Shown: piece after piece, positions 1 through 5,373 of the stretch
How positions within the stretch are numbered: position 1 is the stretch's first letter
Layout of the letters: each line of letters starts with the position of its first letter
Assembly (NCBI GenBank): GCA_030042795.1
Contig: JASHYZ010000688.1
Span: 1-8,532, forward strand
Length of the DNA: 8,532 nt
Direction of reading: 5' to 3'
Origin: Terriglobia bacterium
GTDB taxonomy: Bacteria > Acidobacteriota > Terriglobia > UBA7540
Notes under the pieces: model-generated
Seen by the model: only the letters and a program-made list of their open reading frames with translations
Database searches by the model: none
What the model was told of the DNA's origin: nothing
Translations under genes and position numbers: made by a program

Positions 1-92
1 TGGCCTGGCACACCTTGAAGAGCGCGCTGGCGGGAGATTCGCAGGTGGCGACGAGCGAAGCCGACGATCCGGAAGATCAGGCCGCGCGCTGA
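1..92 (+). CDS. sufU: SufU-like Fe-S scaffold/sulfur-transfer protein, C-terminal fragment
   Basis: The gene runs in from the left edge; the reading frame starts at base 3 and stops with TGA at 90-92, leaving 29 codons. The visible tail begins AWHTLKSAL and ends in an acidic, variable stretch (EADDPEDQAAR). SufU/IscU-type proteins commonly end with a conserved helix resembling LAWHTLKxAL just after their last cysteine, and the next gene, 22 bp downstream on the same strand, is sufT, its usual neighbour in SUF operons. SufU proteins act in the cytoplasm, accepting sulfur from the desulfurase SufS. The cysteine ligands lie outside the window, so the call depends on this short helix plus context. 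An unrelated protein end cannot be excluded. Confidence 0.6.
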   Translation, partial: AWHTLKSALAGDSQVATSEADDPEDQAAR

Positions 93-114
93 AGTTTGAA
101 CTATTGGGAGATGA

Positions 115-546
115 ATGATGGAACACCCCTTGGCAGGCTACATGCACCCGATCACGTCGAGCGAGGCCAATGCTCAGGCCGCGAGCGTAGCCGTTGCGGA
201 ACACCACGAGGCTCCGGCCGCTCCATTGGGCGCTATGGAACGCATCGAGACCTACGACAAGGTCATCGAGGTTTTGCACACTTGTTACGACCCCGAGATT
301 CCTGTCGATATTTACGAACTGGGACTGATTTACGAAGTTAAGGTCGAAGAGTCCGGCGAGGTCCTGGTGAGGATGACGCTCACAGCTCCCAACTGCCCGG
401 CGGCGCAGTCTCTGCCTGCAGAGGTCAAATACAAGGTGGAAGGCGTGCCCAAGGTCACCTCGGCCAACGTCGAGGTAGTGTGGGACCCGCCTTGGGATAT
501 GTCGAAGATGACCGAGGCGGCCAGGTTGCAGTTGGGAATGTTCTAG
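115..546 (+). CDS. sufT: SufT-like Fe-S cluster maturation protein (DUF59/MIP18 family)
   Basis: A 143-residue protein with a single DUF59 domain from about residue 43 to the end. Family hallmarks are visible: the DPEIPVDIYELGLIYEV block at 59-75, the TAPNCPAAQ loop at 90-98 with the conserved cysteine (C94), and the VVWDPPWDMSKMTEAAR ending at 121-137. Proteins of this family (SufT, PaaD, eukaryotic MIP18) help deliver or mature Fe-S clusters in the cytoplasm. Residues 1-42 are Ala/Glu/His-rich, look disordered and are longer than in a minimal DUF59 protein. ATG codons at 115 and 118 are both in frame; GGAG at 107-110 sits better for 118, which would drop one Met. It probably shares a transcript with the sufU-like gene. 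Confidence 0.9.
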   Translation: MMEHPLAGYMHPITSSEANAQAASVAVAEHHEAPAAPLGAMERIETYDKVIEVLHTCYDPEIPVDIYELGLIYEVKVEESGEVLVRMTLTAPNCPAAQSLPAEVKYKVEGVPKVTSANVEVVWDPPWDMSKMTEAARLQLGMF

Positions 547-550
547 AAGT

Positions 551-661
551 AGTCGAAAGTTGAAAATCGAAAAGTCAAAAGGCAAAGCCAACAGCTTTCG
601 ACTTTGCACTCCTCAACTTTTGAGTTTTCGACTTTTGACTCTTAACTTTTGACTTTCGACT
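551..661. repeat. Low-complexity nested inverted repeat (GACTTT/CGAAAG-rich)
   Basis: Between sufT and the Rrf2 gene lies an A/T-rich tract built from variants of TCGACTTT and its complement. Two nested exact inverted repeats are visible: AGTCGAAAGT (551-560) with ACTTTCGACT (652-661), and AGTCAAAAG (573-581) with CTTTTGACT (632-640). The spacings between the arms are nearly equal on both sides (12 and 11 bases), so the transcript could fold into a long interrupted hairpin. It may separate sufT transcription from the Rrf2 gene, but there is no typical GC-rich stem plus U-tract, so I do not call it an intrinsic terminator. An interspersed repeat is equally possible. Confidence 0.65.
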
Positions 662-701
662 CTTCGACTCCTTGCGGACTTGCACGAGGAAGAGGTTTGC
701 C

Positions 702-1193
702 ATGAAACTCACCGCCCAGGAAGAATATGGACTGCGATGTCTGCTGCGGCTCGCTCGGCATCAGTCCGGCGAAAGCCTGACGATTTCAGAGTTGAGCCAG
801 GCTGAGGGTATCTCGGGGCCTTACGTCGCCAAGCTCCTGCGCATCCTGCGTCGGGGTGGTTTCGTCAAGGCGGCTCGTGGCCAATCCGGAGGCTACACGC
901 TGGCGCGGCCCGCCAGCCAGATCGTGGTGGGCGAAGCGCTGGCGCTGCTGGGCGGCCGGCTGTTCGAACCCGCCTTCTGCAACGAACATGCGGGCGTTGA
1001 AACGCTGTGCACGAATACGGTGGACTGCTCCATCCGGTCGCTCTGGCGCACGGTTCAACTGGTGGTGGATCAGGTGCTGGCGCGCACCACGTTGCAGGAT
1101 TTGGTGAGCGACGAACAGCAGATGACGACCTGGGTGGGCAACCTTGTACACATTTCCGCGGGACCGCTCGTGCCGGCCGGGCTCACAAGGTGA
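702..1193 (+). CDS. Rrf2-family transcriptional regulator with probable Fe-S site (IscR/SufR-like)
   Basis: A 163-residue protein, the usual Rrf2 size. The N-terminus MKLTAQEEYGLRCLLRLA and the winged-helix segment at about 25-70 (ISELSQAEGI, YVAKLLRILRRGGFV, then the wing GQSGGYTLARP) are typical of the family. Three cysteines follow at C93, C103 and C109, spaced CX9CX5C, where IscR-type members bind a 2Fe-2S cluster (CX5CX5C in E. coli IscR). The ATG at 702 is preceded by GAGGAAGAGG (686-695); the in-frame upstream TTG at 672 is not needed and lacks family similarity. Next to sufU/sufT, it likely senses Fe-S status and controls the suf genes. The exact targets and the repressor or activator role are inferred. 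Confidence 0.9.
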   Translation: MKLTAQEEYGLRCLLRLARHQSGESLTISELSQAEGISGPYVAKLLRILRRGGFVKAARGQSGGYTLARPASQIVVGEALALLGGRLFEPAFCNEHAGVETLCTNTVDCSIRSLWRTVQLVVDQVLARTTLQDLVSDEQQMTTWVGNLVHISAGPLVPAGLTR

Positions 1194-1529
1194 CCGATGA
1201 GGCTATGGCCGGGTAGGAACTCTACAGCCAGCCTTTCGGGCCCAAATTGCACGGGCTAGAAGAATCTGTGTGAAAACCGGTTTCGAGTGGCTTGAGAATT
1301 CACGTGAGATGTTTGTGGTGTAGGCTTCCAGCCTGCCCTGGTGCAGGGTTCCAGCCCTGCCTTTTCTTTGACGTAAGCAGCAGGCAAGATGCCTGCACTA
1401 CAAGAGCGGCCGGTTTTTACACAGGCTCTAAAAGCCTGTACCACGTGACATGGGCATCTCGGCCACGCGTGTCAGGGCAAAGCTGCCCTTCCAGCCGGTC
1501 GAGGGCAGTCCGCTAAAGAGGCCATAAAT
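1194..1529. other. 336-bp non-coding spacer between Rrf2 gene and ygfZ
   Basis: No credible gene lies here. Short open frames across it translate the hairpin repeats into AGILPA- and AGWKPTP-like strings, a common artefact of such repeats. The first 130 bases have no clear structure, and the remainder is occupied by the hairpin array listed separately. I see no convincing sigma-70 promoter for ygfZ, although one could lie at 1490-1514. Confidence 0.6.
1322..1489. repeat. Run of five short hairpins (REP-like palindromic repeats)
   Basis: Five separate palindromes lie within 168 bp. They are AGGCT-TCC-AGCCT (1322-1334), GCAGGG-TTCCAG-CCCTGC (1343-1360), GCAGGC-AAGAT-GCCTGC (1380-1396), ACAGGCT-CTAAA-AGCCTGT (1421-1439) and AGGGCA-AAGC-TGCCCT (1474-1489). 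The stems are variants of (A/G)CAGG(C/G). The stem sequence is kept in complementary form while the loops differ, as in multiplied REP-type elements. Copies three and four are followed by CACTAC or TACCAC, a repeated edge. A role in mRNA 3' protection or weak termination after the Rrf2 gene is possible but unproven. Confidence 0.8.
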
Positions 1530-2663
1530 GTGACCGCGCTTGACACTTCCGATTCGCGGCTCTTGCGGAGCCCTCTGGCCGATGACCACTTGGCTCGCGG
1601 CGTGACTCTTGCGGCCTATCATGGCGCTGAGGTTCCGCTGCACTTTGGCGATGCCCGCTCGGAGCATGAGGCTGTGCGGTCAGCGGTGGGCCTGTTTGAT
1701 TTTTCCTTTCGTTCCAAGTTCATTCTCACCGGCGAACATCGCGTTCGCTTTCTACATCGCATCGTCTCGAACGACGTTAAGAGCTTATCCGTCGGTCAGG
1801 GGACTTACGCCACACTGCTCAGCGCCCAAGGAAGAATCCTGGTCGATCTTCGAATTTACGTGGAGGAAGATCGGCTTTGGGTGGATACGGACGCCGACCT
1901 CGCCGAAAAGGCGATCTCCGGCCTCAGGCGTTACATCATCGGCGACCGCGTTGAGATTGCGCCCGGCGACCTCTATGCCGTGGCCATTCAAGGGCCACGG
2001 TCGGTGGAGGCGTTTCACGCAACCCTCGGCAATAGGTTGCCGAACTTAGAGCGTGAAATGGATCATTGCGTCGTCGATTACGAAGGTGGGCGCACGCATG
2101 TCGTACGCCTTTCCAGCACGGGTGAGGAAGGCTATGAAATATGGCTAGAGGCTGACCGACTACAGCGCTTCTGGCGAGCTGCGTTGGATGCAGGCAGGGT
2201 GTCTGCTTGTGGAAGCGAGGCCCTGGAGAGCCTTCGGATCGAAGCCGGCATTCCCCGCTACGGTCAGGACTTGGCTGAGGACACGCTTCCGCTCGAGGCC
2301 GGGCTGCTGAACGCTCTAAGCTTCAACAAGGGATGTTATGTCGGCCAGGAGATCGTAGAGCGGGCACGGAGCCGCGGCCACGTGAACTGGAAACTGATGG
2401 GACTTCGTCTCGAACTGGGTGCACAGGTGCCGAAACCAAGCGAGGTTCTGACAGCCGATGGCAAGACCGTTGGCGAGGTGACCAGCGCTTGTTTCTCGCC
2501 CAGCCTCAACCGTCCGGTGGCGCTCGCCTACCTTAGGCGTGAGGTGTCGGAAGCTGGAACCAAACTCGCATTCGCAACTGGATCCCTGGCGGAGGTTGTG
2601 CAGTTGCCATTCGTTTCGCGTGGCGGCTCGCTTTCAGCGGGCCTAGCTCGGTGCGGCTACTGA
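1530..2663 (+). CDS. ygfZ: YgfZ/GcvT-domain folate-binding protein, Fe-S maintenance
   Basis: A 377-residue protein of the GcvT/YgfZ fold. The signature KGCYVGQE lies at 267-274 with its invariant cysteine C269, the feature that separates YgfZ from the glycine-cleavage T protein. Other family blocks are the N-terminal RVRFLHRIVSNDV region (71-83), STGEEGYEIW (196-205) and EALESLRIEAGIPRYGQD (230-247). YgfZ binds tetrahydrofolate and supports activity or repair of certain Fe-S enzymes, including the radical SAM enzyme MiaB in E. coli. The start is GTG at 1530, with AAAGAG nine bases upstream; an overlapping ATG at 1528 leads directly into a stop. Its position beside suf genes and an Rrf2 regulator fits the role. 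It ends 2 bp before the convergent neighbour's stop. Confidence 0.92.
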   Translation: MTALDTSDSRLLRSPLADDHLARGVTLAAYHGAEVPLHFGDARSEHEAVRSAVGLFDFSFRSKFILTGEHRVRFLHRIVSNDVKSLSVGQGTYATLLSAQGRILVDLRIYVEEDRLWVDTDADLAEKAISGLRRYIIGDRVEIAPGDLYAVAIQGPRSVEAFHATLGNRLPNLEREMDHCVVDYEGGRTHVVRLSSTGEEGYEIWLEADRLQRFWRAALDAGRVSACGSEALESLRIEAGIPRYGQDLAEDTLPLEAGLLNALSFNKGCYVGQEIVERARSRGHVNWKLMGLRLELGAQVPKPSEVLTADGKTVGEVTSACFSPSLNRPVALAYLRREVSEAGTKLAFATGSLAEVVQLPFVSRGGSLSAGLARCGY

Positions 2664-2665
2664 AA

Positions 2666-3334
2666 TCAGCGAGGTCTCAGATCGGCGAAAACAAAGCCAT
2701 CTCGTTCGACCACTTCACCGGGTTCCACCGCGACGGGATAGCGAAACATCGGGCCTTCGAACGCAAAGGTGTGAAACTCGCCATTTTCGCCGCATGGGTC
2801 GATGCCGGAGGGAAGTTCATCCAGGAGTTTGGCGTCGAACAAACGTCCGGCAAAAGTTCGATTCAACTTCTTCGGATCGACACAAGTCAGGTAGGCCCGA
2901 AGCCCGGATGCGACCATGGTTCGCGCGAGATGGGCAGTGTCGAGCTGCCACAATGGAAATAGGGGCTCAATGCCGGTCCCGGCCAGTTTGGCTTCGCGGT
3001 AGCGCCGGATGTCTCGGAGAAATAGATCACCGAAAGCGATATGCCGGATGCCATCCCGCGAGGCCAGCGCCAGTGCCGCGGCCATGGCCTGCTCGTACTC
3101 GGCATTCGAACACGGCCAGGGCAAAGGAACCTTGACCAGCGGGAGGCCAAGCGCACCAGCCTGCTGTTCTAGCAATTCTTCGCGGACGGCGTGCATGGCA
3201 ACACGTTGGAAGGCACGGTTAATGGTAGTGAGAAGCGCTACAACTTCGAATTGGCCTTGTTGGCAGAGGGTGTGGAGCGTCCAGGTACTGTCTTTTCCGC
3301 TGCTCCATGAAAGCCAAGTCGGGGTTCGAGCCAA
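2666..3334 (-). CDS. DUF71/Dph6-like N-type ATP pyrophosphatase (adenylating amidoligase-like)
   Basis: A 222-residue cytoplasmic protein of the ATP_bind_4 (DUF71, COG2102) family. The PP-loop WSSGKDSTW is at 10-18, FGDLFLRDIRRYRE at 101-114, PLFPLW at 124-129, and the family block GENGEFHTFAFEGPMF at 182-197. In archaea and eukaryotes the relative Dph6 makes diphthamide using ATP and ammonia. Bacteria lack diphthamide, so databases that call this diphthine-ammonia ligase are likely misleading for the substrate; published comparative genomics links some bacterial members to B12 salvage. The start is TTG at 3334, backed by AGGAGGG; an in-frame stop 48 bp upstream rules out a much longer protein. 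The true substrate is unknown. Confidence 0.85.
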   Translation of the reverse strand: MARTPTWLSWSSGKDSTWTLHTLCQQGQFEVVALLTTINRAFQRVAMHAVREELLEQQAGALGLPLVKVPLPWPCSNAEYEQAMAAALALASRDGIRHIAFGDLFLRDIRRYREAKLAGTGIEPLFPLWQLDTAHLARTMVASGLRAYLTCVDPKKLNRTFAGRLFDAKLLDELPSGIDPCGENGEFHTFAFEGPMFRYPVAVEPGEVVERDGFVFADLRPR

Positions 3335-3340
3335 AGGTGT

Positions 3341-3347
3341 CCCTCCT
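3341..3347 (-). promoter_or_regulatory. Strong Shine-Dalgarno for the DUF71 gene, fixing a TTG start
   Basis: On the minus strand this reads AGGAGGG, six bases before TTG at 3334. No ATG or GTG is available near the PP-loop, so this site decides the start. Confidence 0.8.
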
Positions 3348-3465
3348 GATCTTAACGCGCGCCAGGTGGTGCCAACGAGGAGCTATTCTATCTCGAAGGC
3401 CTGCCGGGGGAGCGGAGGAAAGGAAAACCGAAAGAAAGGCTTTGCAAGGAAGCCTTGGGCGTGAT

Positions 3466-4203
3466 ATGCTGGTAGGAATTATGGCGTGGGTGCTCGCGTC
3501 CATGGTGCTCGTGGCCCTCGGCGTGCTGCTTCGGCGGCTGCTTGGTTTAACATCCGTAGGGCGGGTTGCGAGGGTTCTCCTCGGTGGCCACCGGCAGCGG
3601 CTGTGCCAAACGATCGTCTTGGAGATCGAGGCACAAGGCGCAATGCTGGCTATTTCCCTGAACGAGGCCATGGAGGAGCGAGACCTCGGAAACTTCGACA
3701 ACGCCAGGAATTTCCTGCACCTCACAGCCTCGGAATGGGAGCGGCTGGCTGAATTCCTTACCTTCCTGCTGCAATTGATGGGCAATTACCTGCCTCTGGC
3801 GCGGACGGCCGTGCCCGCGCGAACCATGGACGCGGCACACTTCAGGTCCGAGTCGATGATCGAATATGTACGGCTACACGAATGGGTTGATCAGTTCCTA
3901 TTCCGCAACAAGCTCAGGTTTAATTTGCAAGTCCGGGTCTTGCGCCGTGCGATTGAAACGCTGACGGAGGACTTCCGGCAAACTCAGCCCCGCGCTCGTT
4001 CGACTGTGGAGGGTCCATCTGCGGCCTGGAGTCGGCTTGACCGCGATCTTCACGATTTGGACCTCATCTCAAAAGAGGTTCTTCTCACCATTCGGAGTTT
4101 TCTTGCCTGCCTCTCCGAGGCTGCCGCCCGCCAGTTTGCTACCGAGTTGCGACCTGTCCTTGAACGGGGTGTGCGCGCTGGCGTCGGGAGTGACGTGGGC
4201 TGA
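3466..4203 (+). CDS. Unrecognised protein with one N-terminal membrane helix and helical body
   Basis: I do not recognise this family. With the ATG at 3466 it has 245 residues: a hydrophobic helix at about 4-23 (IMAWVLASMVLVALGVLL) followed by RR and basic residues, suggesting a membrane anchor with the body in the cytoplasm. The remainder is rich in Leu, Glu, Arg and Ala, predicted mostly helical, with no metal, nucleotide or catalytic motif seen. Helical stretches lie around 47-75, 82-110, 130-172 and 190-238. The frame is open further upstream to 3307, but that would overlap the divergent DUF71 gene and encode unremarkable sequence. AAGGAAG at 3446-3452 is 13 bases from 3466; ATG 3481 is an alternative start that would cut into the hydrophobic helix. 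A structural or signalling scaffold role is only a guess. Confidence 0.65.
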   Translation: MLVGIMAWVLASMVLVALGVLLRRLLGLTSVGRVARVLLGGHRQRLCQTIVLEIEAQGAMLAISLNEAMEERDLGNFDNARNFLHLTASEWERLAEFLTFLLQLMGNYLPLARTAVPARTMDAAHFRSESMIEYVRLHEWVDQFLFRNKLRFNLQVRVLRRAIETLTEDFRQTQPRARSTVEGPSAAWSRLDRDLHDLDLISKEVLLTIRSFLACLSEAAARQFATELRPVLERGVRAGVGSDVG

Positions 4204-4372
4204 AGCTTCGGCCGTTGGCATCCCGCGGTCCAGTCATGCCAGTTGCCTTGAGCCAAGCTGACACATCGATAGGCCAGCCTCTTGGCCCGATCTCTGGATA
4301 ACCCGGTGCGCTGGCTTGAATCCAGCGTAGGAGGATGATTCTGATCGGGTAAGGCGGGAGGGCCATTCGCAT

Positions 4373-4384
4373 ATGATTGATCAT
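4373..4384. repeat. Small palindrome flanked by CATTCGC direct repeats
   Basis: In the 243-bp spacer before the acylphosphatase gene, ATGAT-TG-ATCAT (4373-4384) forms a 12-base palindrome. CATTCGC occurs on its left (4364-4370) and again overlapping its right arm (4382-4388), 18 bases apart. Such spacing resembles an operator, but a single instance may be chance. The rest of the spacer shows no gene or clear promoter. Confidence 0.3.
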
Positions 4385-4446
4385 TCGCCTGCATAAAGGA
4401 CGCAAGCGTTCGGGAGTGAAGTAACAGACTCAACATCGGCACAAAC

Positions 4447-4746
4447 ATGCGGCAGCAGGGTGACACGCGAGTAGCGAAAAAATATAGGATTATGGGCAGG
4501 GTTCAGGGAGTGGGTTTCCGCTACTTCGCCGACCGTGCCGCCCGCCAACTTGGCTTGTGTGGATACGTGAAGAACTGCCCGTGCGGCAGCGTGGAAGCCT
4601 ACGCCATCGGCCAACCGGACATGCTGTGTCGCTTTAAGTTGCTGCTGGCTGAGGGACCTCGTGGCGCCCGGGTGACAGCGGTCGAGGAATCTGACGAATC
4701 TGTCGTCGCTGGCTATACTAACTTTGTGGTCGATGGTGGTTGGTGA
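4447..4746 (+). CDS. acyP: Acylphosphatase
   Basis: A 99-residue protein, the normal size for this small ferredoxin-like-fold enzyme, which hydrolyses the carboxyl-phosphate bond of acyl phosphates such as acetyl phosphate in the cytoplasm. The phosphate-binding signature GRVQGVGFRYF is at 17-27 with catalytic Arg25, and GYVKN at 39-43 supplies catalytic Asn43. The C-terminal half differs from the consensus (CPCGSVEAYAIGQPDML) but keeps the V-E-A strand pattern. The ATG at 4447 has no good Shine-Dalgarno site. No alternative start lies close to the motif, so the first ten residues are less certain. Apt follows 60 bp downstream on the same strand, possibly in one transcript. Confidence 0.9.
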   Translation: MRQQGDTRVAKKYRIMGRVQGVGFRYFADRAARQLGLCGYVKNCPCGSVEAYAIGQPDMLCRFKLLLAEGPRGARVTAVEESDESVVAGYTNFVVDGGW

Positions 4747-4795
4747 AGGTTCGTCTGGGGAACAGCAACATAACTTTGGGCCAGGTTCAAGTTTT

Positions 4796-4802
4796 GGTGG
4801 GA
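4796..4802 (+). promoter_or_regulatory. Shine-Dalgarno for apt TTG start
   Basis: GGTGGGA lies four bases before TTG at 4807. The next codons ([18 protein letters not shown]) match the usual Apt N-terminus, so the rare start is well placed. Confidence 0.55.
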
Positions 4803-4806
4803 ATAC

Positions 4807-5322
4807 TTGGAAGATCTCAAAAAGATAATTCGCGAAGTGCCTGACTTTCCCAAGCCGGGCATTCTGTTCTATGACATCACCACGCTGCTGAAGGATCCCG
4901 TCGGACTCCATCGGGCGGTCGATGCTCTGGCAGATCATTATGTAGGCCGGAAGATCGATCGCGTCATCGGGATTGAGGCGCGAGGCTTTATCTTTGCTCC
5001 GATGGTGGCCTACCGCCTGAACGCGGGGTTTGTTCCTGTGCGCAAGCCGCACAAATTGCCGGCTGCCGTAGCGCGGGCGAAATATAAACTTGAGTACGGA
5101 GAGGACGCTCTCGAAATCCATCGCGATGCGGTTACCGCTGGCCAGGAGGTTCTCGTTGTCGACGACTTACTCGCGACAGGCGGCACGGCGAGGGCAGTCG
5201 CCGGATTGGTCGAGTCGCTCGGCGGACACGTCGCGGGACTCGGTTTCCTGATTGAGCTTGAGTTTCTCAAGGGCCGCGACAAGCTGGCGCACTACGACTT
5301 GCATTCGGTGCTTAAATATTAG
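4807..5322 (+). CDS. apt: Adenine phosphoribosyltransferase
   Basis: A 171-residue protein of standard Apt length. It converts adenine and PRPP to AMP and pyrophosphate in cytoplasmic purine salvage. The N-terminal [17 protein letters not shown] (12-28), [10 protein letters not shown] (54-63) and the PRPP-binding loop [12 protein letters not shown] (117-128) match the family closely. The flexible-loop segment reads RKPHKLP (79-85), where many homologues have RKPGKLP, a mild substitution. The start is TTG at 4807, and the sequence aligns with known Apt N-termini from the second residue on. It lies 60 bp after acylphosphatase and 51 bp before the Kdo hydroxylase-like gene, all on one strand, so co-transcription is possible though functions differ. 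Confidence 0.95.
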   Translation: MEDLKKIIREVPDFPKPGILFYDITTLLKDPVGLHRAVDALADHYVGRKIDRVIGIEARGFIFAPMVAYRLNAGFVPVRKPHKLPAAVARAKYKLEYGEDALEIHRDAVTAGQEVLVVDDLLATGGTARAVAGLVESLGGHVAGLGFLIELEFLKGRDKLAHYDLHSVLKY

Positions 5323-5361
5323 TGCTCCGCCACAGCACTATCGGAGACCTCGTGCAGAGTT

Positions 5362-5366
5362 AGGAG
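5362..5366 (+). promoter_or_regulatory. Shine-Dalgarno for the Kdo hydroxylase-like TTG start
   Basis: AGGAG stands seven bases before TTG at 5374. No in-frame ATG occurs near the N-terminus, so this site supports a third TTG start in the window. Confidence 0.7.
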
Positions 5367-5373
5367 TGTTCAA

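Noticed and set aside
672..701. Upstream TTG start for the Rrf2 gene
   Set aside because: The ten extra residues are not family-like, and the strong GAGGAAGAGG site lies just before ATG 702.
1256..1444. Minus-strand small protein containing AGILPA and AGWKPTP
   Set aside because: These strings are translations of the GCAGGC/CAGGCTGGAAGCC hairpin repeats and recur wherever such repeats occur; not a gene.
1322..1489. CRISPR-like array
   Set aside because: The repeated units differ in sequence and length, alternate in orientation and have no uniform spacers; no cas gene is present.
3307..3465. Longer N-terminus for the orphan membrane protein
   Set aside because: It would overlap the divergent DUF71 gene start and its Shine-Dalgarno site and place 53 unremarkable residues before the membrane helix.
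3219..3785. Minus-strand open frame of 188 codons
   Set aside because: It overlaps the DUF71 gene and the opposite strand of the membrane protein gene, with Ser/Arg/Pro-rich composition typical of antisense translation.
4381..5121. Long minus-strand open frame (246 codons) opposite acylphosphatase and apt
   Set aside because: It runs antisense to two well-identified enzymes, has no recognisable motif, and its amino-acid make-up looks like a frame shadow.
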